Shown here: piece after piece, positions 22,185 through 31,880 of the stretch
Layout: each line of letters starts with the position of its first letter
How positions within the stretch are numbered: the stretch's first letter is position 1
From: Brevibacterium sp. S22
GTDB taxonomy: Bacteria; Actinomycetota; Actinomycetes; Actinomycetales; Brevibacteriaceae
Length of the DNA stretch: 33,051 nucleotides
Direction: 5' to 3'
Assembly: GCF_004745485.1 (NCBI RefSeq)
Contig: NZ_RHFG01000035.1
Location: 1-33,051, forward strand
The notes under the pieces: generated by a model
The model's database searches: none
The model's input: only the letters and a program-made list of their open reading frames with translations
What the model was told of the DNA's origin: nothing
Program-made: the position numbers and the translations under genes

Positions 22185-23875
22185 CCGGGTCTTCGCTGCT
22201 GCGCATCGACGGGCTCTCCGTCGACTACACCCACCGAGGCGGCCCTTCCGTCCCGGCCGTGAGCGAGCTCGATCTCGTGGTCCGCCCCGGCTCGATGACA
22301 GCCGTGGTCGGCGAATCCGGTTCGGGGAAGTCGACGACGGCCAACGCCGTCATCGGCCTGCTCCCGTCCTCGGCGCAGGTCACGGCCGGGCGGATCCGCC
22401 TCGGCGATCTCGATCTGCTGTCGTTGGGCGCTGCCGGATGGCGGGGTGTGCGCGGGACGCAGATCGGCTACGTCCCGCAGGACCCTGGGTCCTCGCTCAA
22501 CCCGCTGCAGACCATCGGGAAGTCCGTCGCCGAGGCGCTGCGCATCCACCGTCGCGCGAACCGGGCAGAGGCCCGCGCCCAGGCCATCGAGCTGCTGGCA
22601 CGGGTCGGCATCGACCGGCCGGAGAAACGGGCCGACCAGTTCCCGCATGAGCTCTCGGGCGGGATGCGGCAGCGGGTGCTCATCGCCGCTGCCATCGCGC
22701 TGCGTCCTCGTCTGCTCATCGCCGACGAACCCACCTCCGCCCTCGACGTCACCGTGCAGAAGCAGGTGCTTGACCTCCTCGACGAGCTGCGCGCCGAGAC
22801 CGGGATGGGCGTCCTCTTCATCACCCATGATCTGGCCGTCGCCGGCGAGCGCGCCGACGAGGTCGTGGTCATGCAGGGTGGACGCCTCGTCGAATCGGGT
22901 CAGGCCGGTCATGTCTTCTCCGACCCGGCCACCGAATACACCTCCCGCCTCATCTCCGACGCCCCCGCTCTGCAGACGAGGGCTCGTCCTCCCCGCGCCG
23001 AGGCGGTCGGGCAGTCCGCGCGCCCGTTCGTCTCCGTCGAATCACTCACCCACGTCTTCGACCGGACCGATGATCAGATCACCGGCGTCGAGAGTGTGGA
23101 CTTCACGGTGGCTCGGGGCACCACGCACGGTCTCGTCGGCGAATCGGGTTCGGGCAAGACGACCACGGGCAAGGCGCTGACCGGGTTCCTCACACCGCAG
23201 TCCGGGCAGGTGCGCATCGGAGATTTCGACGCCGCCGAGCTCGGACGCGGTCGGCCCTCACGGCAGCGGATGCGGGAGTTCCGCCGCACCGTCCAGCTCG
23301 TGCATCAGAATCCGTTCTCCGCGCTCGATCCCAAGCAGTCGATCCGTTCGACTCTGATCGAGCCTCTGCGCAACTTCCGCCTCGGCGACCGTGCATCACG
23401 GCCAGGGCTCGTCGCCGAAGCGATGGATCGGGTGGCCCTGCCGGGCGACTTCCTCGACCGGCGTCCGGCAGAGCTCTCCGGCGGACAGCTGCAGCGGGTG
23501 GCGATCGCCCGCGCCCTCATCGTCGAACCCGAACTCGTCGTCTTCGACGAAGCGGTCTCCGCCCTCGACGTGACCGTGCAGGCGCAGATCCTGACCCTGC
23601 TCGACCGGCTGCAGAGGGAGCTGGGTCTGACCTATGTCTTCATCACCCATGACCTCGCCGTCGTCCGACAGATCGCTGATACGGTGTCCGTGATGTCACG
23701 CGGACACCTCGTCGACGACGGCGCGACCGAAGAGATCTTCACCCGCCCGCGCTCGGCCTATACACGCACTCTGCTCGAGGCGATCCCCCGTCCTGCCGCA
23801 TTGTCGTCGGAGGCAGCGCCTGCGCACACTCGACCGGCGACCCCGACCCTGCTCACCGCAGCAGCAGAAAGCTGA
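22181..23875 (+). CDS. Fused double ATP-binding subunit (DppD-DppF type)
   Basis: The 564-residue protein has two complete ABC nucleotide-binding domains. The first has Walker A GESGSGKST, signature LSGGMRQRV and Walker B LLIADE; the second, from about residue 285, has GESGSGKTT, LSGGQLQRV and LVVFDE. D-loop SALDVTVQ and switch-His motifs (ITHDLAV) are intact in both, so both sites should hydrolyse ATP. In most bacteria the two halves are separate genes. The C-terminal 30 residues form an Ala/Pro/Thr-rich tail. ATG 22181 overlaps the DppC-like stop. Confidence 0.95.
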   Translation: MTGSSLLRIDGLSVDYTHRGGPSVPAVSELDLVVRPGSMTAVVGESGSGKSTTANAVIGLLPSSAQVTAGRIRLGDLDLLSLGAAGWRGVRGTQIGYVPQDPGSSLNPLQTIGKSVAEALRIHRRANRAEARAQAIELLARVGIDRPEKRADQFPHELSGGMRQRVLIAAAIALRPRLLIADEPTSALDVTVQKQVLDLLDELRAETGMGVLFITHDLAVAGERADEVVVMQGGRLVESGQAGHVFSDPATEYTSRLISDAPALQTRARPPRAEAVGQSARPFVSVESLTHVFDRTDDQITGVESVDFTVARGTTHGLVGESGSGKTTTGKALTGFLTPQSGQVRIGDFDAAELGRGRPSRQRMREFRRTVQLVHQNPFSALDPKQSIRSTLIEPLRNFRLGDRASRPGLVAEAMDRVALPGDFLDRRPAELSGGQLQRVAIARALIVEPELVVFDEAVSALDVTVQAQILTLLDRLQRELGLTYVFITHDLAVVRQIADTVSVMSRGHLVDDGATEEIFTRPRSAYTRTLLEAIPRPAALSSEAAPAHTRPATPTLLTAAAES

Positions 23876-23880
23876 GAACC

Positions 23881-24948
23881 ATGACCCCTCAACCGACCGA
23901 CACCCAGGCGACCGGCGCTGCCACGACCGGACCGAAGCTCGGTTTCTTCACCCGCCTGCTCGAGGACGCCCCGGCCGCGCAGCGCTACCGCTTCGCCCTC
24001 GAACAGATCGAGACGGCCGAGGACTTCGGCTTCCACTCCGCGTGGGTCGCCCAACACCACTTCGCCGCGGCAGAGGGCGGGTTGCCGTCGCCACTCGTCT
24101 TCCTCTCCCATGCCGCCGCTCGCACCAGTCGGATCTCGCTGGGCACGGCGATCATCACCCTGCCGATGGAGAATGCGGTGCGAGTGGCCGAAGACGCCGT
24201 CGTCGTCGACGAGCTCTCCGTCGGTCGCCTCGAGATCGGTCTGGGCTCTGGCGGGAATCCGTTGTCCTTCCCGGCCTTCGGCACGATCTTCGATGACCGC
24301 CGCGAGGTCTTCGCAGACAATCTCAGGACCCTGCGCACGCTGTTCGCAGGAGACCGGCTGCCCACCGGCCACTGCCTCTACCCTGTCCCTGGAACGGAGC
24401 GGCCGAGCCTTGACCGCCGACTGTGGCAGGCGACCTTCTCCGCTGGCGGAGCCGGTGCGGCCGGTGCTGCCGGGGACGGACTCATGCTCTCGCGGACTCA
24501 GCCCCGCCCGCAGGACAATCCGGGGGCTCGCCTCGATGAGGTGCAGCTGCCCGTCATCGACACCTATCTCTCCCAGCTGCCGGACGGGGCCGAACCGCGC
24601 ATCCTCGCTTCCCGCACCGCCGTGGTCGCCGATGCCGCGGACCTGCCGCGGCTGCGCGAGATCACCGAACCTGCGCTGCGGGCTGAGGCCGACCGCCTCG
24701 TCGGCTATGACACCTCCGGGCTCAGCCTCGATGAGCTCCTCATCGCCACCGACACCTACCTCGGCACTCCTGAGCAGGTGAGCGAACGGCTGCGCCATGA
24801 CCGGGTGCTCGACCGGGCCACCGATGTCAGTTTCCAGGTGCATTCGGTGCCGGCGACGAATGAGACCGCCCTGCGGTCGATCGAACTGCTCGCCACCGAG
24901 GTGGCCCCGGCTCTCGGGTTCGCCGTAACCAAGGAGCGGGTGCACTGA
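23881..24948 (+). CDS. LLM-class flavin monooxygenase (KPN_01858-like)
   Basis: This 355-residue protein belongs to the luciferase-like, FMN-dependent oxidoreductases that use reduced flavin and oxygen. Motifs are KLGFFTRLLED at the start, the WVAQHHFAAAEGGLPSPL active-site region with the conserved His pair, ISLGTAIITLPMENAVRVAEDA and the FMN-phosphate-binding GRLEIGLGSGG. The subfamily appears to be the KPN_01858-type, which occurs with the transporter and CMD genes seen here. No flavin reductase is encoded in the operon, so reduced FMN must come from elsewhere. It follows the ATPase by 5 bases and precedes the CMD gene by 1 base. The substrate is unknown; the transporter ligand is the obvious guess. 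Confidence 0.88.
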   Translation: MTPQPTDTQATGAATTGPKLGFFTRLLEDAPAAQRYRFALEQIETAEDFGFHSAWVAQHHFAAAEGGLPSPLVFLSHAAARTSRISLGTAIITLPMENAVRVAEDAVVVDELSVGRLEIGLGSGGNPLSFPAFGTIFDDRREVFADNLRTLRTLFAGDRLPTGHCLYPVPGTERPSLDRRLWQATFSAGGAGAAGAAGDGLMLSRTQPRPQDNPGARLDEVQLPVIDTYLSQLPDGAEPRILASRTAVVADAADLPRLREITEPALRAEADRLVGYDTSGLSLDELLIATDTYLGTPEQVSERLRHDRVLDRATDVSFQVHSVPATNETALRSIELLATEVAPALGFAVTKERVH

Positions 24949-24949
24949 G

Positions 24950-26287
24950 ATGGCCGATATCATCAATGTCCTCGCAGGCATCGCCGCGAAGGATCCGCTC
25001 GATGCCCTCCGCGATCGCCGAGCGCAGGCGAAGGAGAACGCACAGCTGAGTTTCGAGGCTCTGCTCGAACCTGCTGATCCGAAGAGTGTGAGCTTCCGTG
25101 ACCGCTATGCGGTCGCCGCGTTCACCGCCGGCCTGCTCGGGGCATCGCGTGCCGAGGAGTTCTACCGTGATCTGCTGCGCGACGAAGACGAGTCCGCGTC
25201 CTGGGAGGTGGCCGAACTCCTCGACGAGGCGACCTCGCCGGTTTCAGTGAAGCGTGGGCCGTACGGAACCTTCGCATCTCAGGCTCTGGCCGAAGAGAAC
25301 GTCTCAGGGCCGTGGTTCACCGCGGCGGAAGCGAGCGCAGACAGGCTCGGCGAGAAGCTCGTGGCCGGCCTCGAGTTCGCGCATATGCTGGTCCTTCATC
25401 CGCGCGATGCTCGCCCCGGTCATCTGGCGCTGCTGCTCGAGGCAGGTTGGGACGAGGACGGCATCGTCACCCTCGCTCAGCTCGTGTCCTTCCTCAACTT
25501 CCAGATCCGCATCAGCACCGGGCTTGCAGCCCTCGGTCATGCTCCGGCCACGGCCGATGTCCCGGCCCCGGACTCCCTGCCGCGCGAGACGGACGAGGCA
25601 GATCAGGGCACGGCCGATGGGGACGAAGAAGCCGCCTCGGTGCGGAAATCCGATGCGCTTGCCGCTGTCGGAGATCGAGTGAGCACCTTCCTTCACCTGG
25701 CACGACCCGAACTGTTCCAACAAGGTGGGCTCGGCTGGGTGCCGTGGATCGCTCCTGTCGCCGAGGCGGAACTGAACGATGCGCAGTCAGATTCCCTCGT
25801 CGAGGCGGGACGGGCGAAGAACCCCTATTTCCGGCTGCTCGCAAGAGATCCGGCCGCGCTCAAGGCACGAACCCTGACCGACTTCGACATCTTCTTCAAC
25901 ACCACCGACGGACTCGGCCGGGCCGAACGCGAACTCGCCGCGACCGCGGCCTCACGCCTCAACGGGTGCCTGTTCTGCGCGTCGGTCCACGCCGATCGGG
26001 CCACCGAGGAATCCGGTCGTCGCGACCTCGTCCAGCGCCTCCTCGACGAGGGAATCGGCACGAAGAGCAGCCTCGGTGATCCGGTGTGGGATGCCGTCGT
26101 CGATGCCTCGGTGGCACTGACGCTGACCCCTCAGACCTTCGGGCCTGAGCACGTCGAGGCGCTGCGCGGAGCGGGGTTAGACGATGGTGACATCGTCGAT
26201 GCTCTCAACTGTGCGGCATTCTTCAACTGGGCCAACCGCCTCATGCTCTCCCTGGGCGAACCCGAGGTGCTGAGCGCCGGGAAGTGA
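24950..26287 (+). CDS. Fused two-domain CMD/AhpD-like protein (Avi_7170 + Avi_7169 type)
   Basis: This 445-residue protein joins two carboxymuconolactone-decarboxylase/AhpD-like domains. The N-terminal half (about 1-200, starting MADIINVLAGIAAKDPLDALR) contains no Cys and fits the Avi_7170-type CMD family. After an acidic Pro/Glu linker (about 205-240), the C-terminal half fits the Avi_7169-type peroxidase-like family, with the active-site motif CLFCASVHA giving Cys340, Cys343 and His347. That CxxCxxxH is the AhpD redox triad, implying thiol-dependent peroxide reduction, but only in the second half. In other genomes I recall these as separate adjacent genes. Its 3' end overlaps the convergent methyltransferase by 47 bases. 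The role is inferred as handling peroxide or product from the monooxygenase. Confidence 0.85.
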   Translation: MADIINVLAGIAAKDPLDALRDRRAQAKENAQLSFEALLEPADPKSVSFRDRYAVAAFTAGLLGASRAEEFYRDLLRDEDESASWEVAELLDEATSPVSVKRGPYGTFASQALAEENVSGPWFTAAEASADRLGEKLVAGLEFAHMLVLHPRDARPGHLALLLEAGWDEDGIVTLAQLVSFLNFQIRISTGLAALGHAPATADVPAPDSLPRETDEADQGTADGDEEAASVRKSDALAAVGDRVSTFLHLARPELFQQGGLGWVPWIAPVAEAELNDAQSDSLVEAGRAKNPYFRLLARDPAALKARTLTDFDIFFNTTDGLGRAERELAATAASRLNGCLFCASVHADRATEESGRRDLVQRLLDEGIGTKSSLGDPVWDAVVDASVALTLTPQTFGPEHVEALRGAGLDDGDIVDALNCAAFFNWANRLMLSLGEPEVLSAGK

Positions 26288-26894
26288 GCCTGACGACGAC
26301 GTCGTCGATGCGGTTGGAACGACCACCGGGCCCGATCACGGACCGATGCGACTCCTCGGCGGTGACGATCTCCCAATCGCTGGGATCGAAACGACTCGTG
26401 ATTGCGGCGGCCGTGGCGGTGACCTCGCTCGGCGGGTGGGTGTCCCCGGCTGAACTGTGCTGGTGGAGGTGACCGACGATGAGCAGGGTTCCTCCCGGCG
26501 CGACCCAGGAGGCGAGGCGGTCGTAGAACTCCAGCTGCGGTATGGCGGGATGCGCGTAATGTGTGGTCACCAGGTCATACCGCGTCTCGGGTTCCCAGAC
26601 AGAGAGGTCCGCCCGGATCCAGCGCACGTCGCCGACGACCCCGGCTGCAGCAGCTCGGTCCGCTGCATAGTCCAGTGCCGCGTCGGCGACGTCTGCCCCA
26701 GTCACGTCCCACCCGTTGGCCGCCAACCAGATCGCTTCGGCACCCGCTCCGCAGCCCGCATCGAGGGCAGTTCCGGGGCGGAGTCCGCCGATCTCCCGAA
26801 CGAGATGGGGGTTCGGTTCCCCGGAATCCATCCGCTGGCCGCGTTCGCCCGTCCACAGCTGGTCCCAGTACTTTCTGTCGAATGAGTGCGTCAT
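26241..26894 (-). CDS. Class I SAM-dependent methyltransferase
   Basis: This 217-residue enzyme has the Rossmann-type SAM fold: motif I LDAGCGAGAEAIWLA with the acidic second strand VTGADVADAALDYA, then WIRADLSVW and the YDLVTTHYAH strand. The TrmL/TehB-like layout suggests a small-molecule acceptor. ATG 26894 is preferred, because GGGGAGG precedes it by 7 bases; GTG 26897 is also open. It overlaps the stop of the thioredoxin-reductase-like gene by one base (TGATG), so the two are coupled. The pairing recalls the tellurite/thiol-type redox-methylation modules, but that is only a guess. Confidence 0.88.
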   Translation of the reverse strand: MTHSFDRKYWDQLWTGERGQRMDSGEPNPHLVREIGGLRPGTALDAGCGAGAEAIWLAANGWDVTGADVADAALDYAADRAAAAGVVGDVRWIRADLSVWEPETRYDLVTTHYAHPAIPQLEFYDRLASWVAPGGTLLIVGHLHQHSSAGDTHPPSEVTATAAAITSRFDPSDWEIVTAEESHRSVIGPGGRSNRIDDVVVRLTSRRSAPRVRPGRA

Positions 26895-27859
26895 CACGCG
26901 ACCTCCCCATCGTTGTCGCGGTCCAGCTCTGCGGCTGCCCGGTCAAGATCTTTGAAGATGAGATCCGTGTTGATGTGCTGTGCCGCGAGTGCTCCAGCGG
27001 CTGCCGCACCGCTGACCTGCGCGCCGATGTCGGTGGCGTTGCCCGCGGCCCAGACGCCCGGCGCGGAGGTCTGACCGAAGGTGTCGGTCTCGATGAAGGC
27101 TCCCGCTGGATGTTCGGTGGGCTCAAGACCGATTCCTGCGAAGAGCTCGGCCCGGGCCACCATCGGCGTGGCCACGACCGCGGCGTCGATCTCAACGACC
27201 TGCCCGGTGCTCAGTCGCACCCCGGTGAGCCGGTCATCGACGATCTCCAGGCTGTCGATTCCCCCGTCGACCACGGGGATGTCGAGGGCTCGGAGCTTGA
27301 GCCGCTCGTCTTCGCTGAGCTCATGGTCGCCGGTGAACAGCATCACCTGGGAGCTCCACTGACGGAACAGAAAGGCCTTGTGGACGGCCATCGGGTTGGT
27401 GACCAATATGCCGATGCGGCTGTCGCGCACTTCCCATCCGTGGCAGTACGGGCAGTGGAGGACTCCGCGTCCCCACTGTTCGCGCACGCCGGGGATCTCG
27501 GGAAGCTCATCGACGAGACCGGTTGCGACGAGCAGTCGCCTGCTTTCGATAGAGTCGCCGCTGCGCAGGCTGACCGTGAAGCCCTCTGCGCTGCGGGTGA
27601 CCTCGACAACCTCGTCGTCGACGATCTCACCGCCGTAGCCGAGCACCTCGTCCCGTCCTCGGGCACTGAGCTCGCTGGGGCTGATGCCTTCAAGACCAAG
27701 GAGTCCGTGCACTCCGTCTGCGGGCGCGTTACGCGGCCGCCCCGCGTCGACGACCGTCACCGTACGGCGGGCACGAGCCAATGTCAGTGCGGCGCTGAGG
27801 CCGGCCGCCCCCGCTCCGATGATGATGACGTCTCTGATTCCGCTCTTCTGTCCTGCCAT
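26894..27859 (-). CDS. Thioredoxin-reductase-like flavoprotein, GliT-type
   Basis: The 321-residue protein has an FAD-binding IIIGAGAAGLSAA (about 13-25), redox-active CPYC (Cys136, Cys139) in HCPYCHGWE, and a closing GVWAAGNATDIGAQV. The HCPYCHGWE form is typical of the GliT-like branch, which acts on small disulfides or dithiols rather than thioredoxin. The second nucleotide-binding site is degenerate, reading GILVTNPMAVHKA where GxGxxA is expected, so NAD(P)H binding may be altered. ATG 27859 is supported by GAGAGGAC about 8 bases upstream; longer frames lack one. It is divergent from an XRE-cupin regulator that probably controls it, and its stop overlaps the methyltransferase start. Confidence 0.88.
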   Translation of the reverse strand: MAGQKSGIRDVIIIGAGAAGLSAALTLARARRTVTVVDAGRPRNAPADGVHGLLGLEGISPSELSARGRDEVLGYGGEIVDDEVVEVTRSAEGFTVSLRSGDSIESRRLLVATGLVDELPEIPGVREQWGRGVLHCPYCHGWEVRDSRIGILVTNPMAVHKAFLFRQWSSQVMLFTGDHELSEDERLKLRALDIPVVDGGIDSLEIVDDRLTGVRLSTGQVVEIDAAVVATPMVARAELFAGIGLEPTEHPAGAFIETDTFGQTSAPGVWAAGNATDIGAQVSGAAAAGALAAQHINTDLIFKDLDRAAAELDRDNDGEVA

Positions 27860-27936
27860 GTCGTTGTCCTCTCGGCGAATTCGGAACTGCCGCTCTGGCG
27901 TTCCGCTGATTCGATGATGATGACAATCGGTCTCAA

Positions 27937-27965
27937 TTGCAAACACATTTTCCAAATGGCAAACT
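27937..27965 (+). promoter_or_regulatory. Leaderless-type promoter with GCAAAC direct repeats
   Basis: TTGCAA (27937-27942) and CAAACT (27960-27965) are 17 bases apart, and ATG 27973 begins 7 bases after the -10. GCAAAC occurs at 27939-27944 and 27959-27964, exactly 20 bases apart, one copy in each promoter element, a good place for an autoregulator. Confidence 0.55.
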
Positions 27966-27972
27966 AGAGAGT

Positions 27973-28569
27973 ATGGACGATCTCATGAACCGCACCCTCG
28001 ATGCTGTCGGACCCCGGCTGAAGCATCTGCGTCAGCGCCGCGACATCACGCTGAGCGACCTCGCCGAGGAGACCGGCATCTCGATCAGCACTCTGTCACG
28101 ACTCGAAGCCGGTCGCCGGCGCCCCACACTTGAACAGCTCCTCCCCCTGGCGCTCGCCTTCGGGGCCACCTTGGACGAGCTCGTCGACGCGCCCGCGACC
28201 GGCGATCCTCGTGTCAACCTTCGCCCGCTCCCCACCCGGGATGGGCGGACAGTCCTCCCGCTGACTCGACGCGCCGGAGGCATTCAGGCGTACAAATTCG
28301 TCCTTCCCGCAGGTGCTGACGACGCTGAACCCGATCTGCGCACCCACGAGGGCTACGACTGGGCATTCGTCCTCAACGGCAGACTGCGGCTCGTCCTCGG
28401 CGAGCACGACCTCATCCTCGAGCCTGGGGAAGCCGCCGAGTTCGACACCCGCACCCCGCACTGGTTCGGGGCCACCGGTTCAGGGCCGGTCGAGTTCCTC
28501 AGCCTCATAGGGAAGCAAGGAGAACGTGCCCACCTCAGAGCAGCCCCGAGACGCTCCGGCTCCGAGTGA
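27973..28569 (+). CDS. XRE regulator with cupin domain
   Basis: This 198-residue protein has an N-terminal XRE helix-turn-helix (about 14-66: LKHLRQRRDITLSDLAEETG, then SISTLSRLEAGRRRPTLEQLL). A C-terminal cupin follows from about 100, with HEGYDWAFVLNGRLRLVLG, LILEPGEAAEFDTRTPHWFG and a closing strand. XRE-cupin proteins sense a small ligand through the cupin pocket, which here keeps a His and Glu typical of metal or ligand sites. It is divergent from the flavoprotein gene over 113 bases and probably controls that gene and itself. ATG 27973 is chosen for the promoter position; no ribosome binding site is present. Confidence 0.88.
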   Translation: MDDLMNRTLDAVGPRLKHLRQRRDITLSDLAEETGISISTLSRLEAGRRRPTLEQLLPLALAFGATLDELVDAPATGDPRVNLRPLPTRDGRTVLPLTRRAGGIQAYKFVLPAGADDAEPDLRTHEGYDWAFVLNGRLRLVLGEHDLILEPGEAAEFDTRTPHWFGATGSGPVEFLSLIGKQGERAHLRAAPRRSGSE

Positions 28570-28595
28570 CATCGGTCCCCGTCAGAGTGGGAGCT

Positions 28596-29014
28596 TCAGG
28601 CGACGTCCATGAGCGTCGAGCGGATGATGAAGCGGTTGCCCGTCGGCGATTCGACGCTGAAGCCGCTCCCCCGGCCCGGCACCACATCGATCGTCAGATG
28701 TGTGTGCTTCCAGTACTCGAACTGCTCCGTCGACATCCAGAAGTCCAGACCGGCCTTCTCGGCATCGTCGATGGGCAGTTCGAAATGTCCGAGCAGCACA
28801 TCGGCTTCCGAAGTGAGGAAGTCGCCTTCGGGGAAGCACATGGGCGACGAGCCGTCACAGCAGCCGCCGGACTGGTGGAACATGAGCTGTCCGTGTTTGT
28901 CGACGAGGCTGGCAAGCAGGTCGATGGCGGCCTGAGTCATCGCCACCCGCGATTTCTCTTCGCCCTCGATCGTCGGTGTCGATTCGAGAGCGGCTGTTTC
29001 GGCTAAATCACTCA

Positions 29015-29015
<1 letters not shown>
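28596..29015 (-). CDS. DUF779 protein, aldehyde dehydrogenase partner
   Basis: This 139-residue protein matches DUF779, a family of unknown function found beside aldehyde or alcohol dehydrogenase genes. Hallmarks are FHQSGGCCDGSSPMCFPEGDF, with its CC and C pattern that could bind metal or be redox active, and EFEYWKHTHLTIDVVPGRGSGFSVES. The start ATG 29015 overlaps the dehydrogenase stop (TGATG), so the two are made together. A stabilising or redox-sensing role is speculative. Confidence 0.9.
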
Positions 29016-30538
<1,523 letters not shown>

Positions 30539-30631
30539 GACACTCCTTCGTGTGAGTCCATCCGCTCGGGTTCTGCTTTCACATCCGATGCGCTGACCGG
30601 TGCTCGCCGAGTCGATGGATAACGTCCTCTC

Positions 30632-30660
30632 ACCTTAGGCCGGACTGTCTGCAAGGACAA
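30632..30660 (-). promoter_or_regulatory. Putative promoter of the aldehyde dehydrogenase operon
   Basis: On the minus strand TTGTCC (30660-30655) and TAAGGT (30637-30632) are 17 bases apart, ahead of ATG 30538. Confidence 0.55.
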
Positions 30661-30730
30661 TAGTTCGGCGGCCCTCGACGGGGAGTTCACCCGAAGGTCA
30701 GACTGAGTTCCGAACGTGGTGTTCCGGGTC

Positions 30731-31357
30731 TCAGACCGTGATGATCGAACCATTCGAGGGCAAGGATCCTCTGAACGAAATTCTCCGAGCGGAGGCACGC
30801 TCGATGTCAGGACCGTCGATCGCTTGGACGTGCAGGTGAGGTTCCGTGCTGTTGCCCGAATTCCCGCAGAGGCCGATCTCTTGGCCGATCCGTACCACTT
30901 GGCCCGGTCGAATCTGAGCGCTGGCTCGCTGCAGATGGCACAGAGCCACGATTCCACCGGGGCTCCTGATCATGACGTGGTTTCCGGCAAGCGCCCGCCA
31001 CCCAGCTGCAGCGCGCCTGCGCTGAGTCAACGCATAGCCGAGCGAGGGCAGGCCCCGATAGGCAGGATGATCGGGTTCGGAATCGTTGACGGTCATCACC
31101 GTGCCATCGGTCGGGGCGATCACGGGACGGCCGAAGCCGGTGAAATTCTCCGGAGGCTCAGACCGGAACAGCGATCCGAGAGTGAACGCCGCCGAATGCC
31201 CGGAGTCGTCGACCGGTACGAAGTCGATGCTGAATGAGGTCGCGAACATCGTCGTGCCGTGACTCGGCACGCGATCGGCCGGGCTGTTCTGCACAAGCCA
31301 CCGACCGGTGAAGGGGAATTCCAGGTCGAGACCGGCAGCGTCCATCGGATCCGTCAT
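30731..31357 (-). CDS. M23-family peptidase without signal peptide
   Basis: This 208-residue protein resembles LytM/M23 peptidoglycan endopeptidases, with the HLHVQ motif near the C terminus, the GNHVMIRSPGG and LCGNSGNS segments, and SHGT plus a SIDFV aspartate. The usual HxxxD zinc motif is not present as such, the His being replaced by Ser, so metal binding is uncertain or uses SHGT. There is no signal peptide or membrane segment, which is odd for a wall hydrolase. ATG 31357 overlaps the upstream SRPBCC stop as ATGA. A cytoplasmic function, or M23-like fold without wall activity, is possible. Confidence 0.8.
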   Translation of the reverse strand: MTDPMDAAGLDLEFPFTGRWLVQNSPADRVPSHGTTMFATSFSIDFVPVDDSGHSAAFTLGSLFRSEPPENFTGFGRPVIAPTDGTVMTVNDSEPDHPAYRGLPSLGYALTQRRRAAAGWRALAGNHVMIRSPGGIVALCHLQRASAQIRPGQVVRIGQEIGLCGNSGNSTEPHLHVQAIDGPDIERASARRISFRGSLPSNGSIITV

Positions 31358-31821
31358 CGTGCGCGTCCATTCTTCCGCACAGCAGCGCAGACCTCTGTAC
31401 TGAGCAAGCCGAGGCTGAAGTCCCATCCGTCGGCGTAGAAGTCATAGGCTTCGCCTCGGCGATGAGTAGGGAGATCCTCGAACAAATGGCGCAGACGGAC
31501 GAGGGCCGGTGAGCCCCGATCATCGAGTTCGATGCTGACCTGGTCGCAGTCACCGAACCGACCGTTCGTCTTCCGCTGAATCAACAATCGCCGAGGAGGC
31601 TCGAACTCGACGATGTCACCTCCGATCGAATATGAGTGGGTTCCATCGTCATAACGCTCCGAGTAGGCGGCACCCGGGTGCGGGTCGAAGGAGATCTGGA
31701 CTGTCGGCGGAGGGCACCACCACCGGCTCAACAGCCTGGCATCTCGGATGTGGGGCCACACCTCGGCGACCGATGCCCTGATCAGCACCGTTTTCTCAAT
31801 GCCCCAACCTCCATCGGTCAT
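31354..31821 (-). CDS. SRPBCC (AHSA1-like) protein
   Basis: This 155-residue protein is of the START/SRPBCC class, which encloses a hydrophobic ligand in a helix-grip cavity. The opening KTVLIRASVAEVWPHI, the WW-containing DARLLSRWW, the middle GGDIVEFEPPRRLLIQ and the final helix GWDFSLGLLSTEV are visible. ATG 31821 is chosen because family members usually begin near here; GTG 31854 has GAGGGG only 2 bases away. It overlaps the M23-like gene, so the two are coupled, though no functional link is known. Confidence 0.78.
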   Translation of the reverse strand: MTDGGWGIEKTVLIRASVAEVWPHIRDARLLSRWWCPPPTVQISFDPHPGAAYSERYDDGTHSYSIGGDIVEFEPPRRLLIQRKTNGRFGDCDQVSIELDDRGSPALVRLRHLFEDLPTHRRGEAYDFYADGWDFSLGLLSTEVCAAVRKNGRAR

Positions 31822-31880
31822 GGATTCAGTCTGCGGTGTCGATCTGCCTGTCACAACCCCTCACCCTTGTGCTCCGTGGA

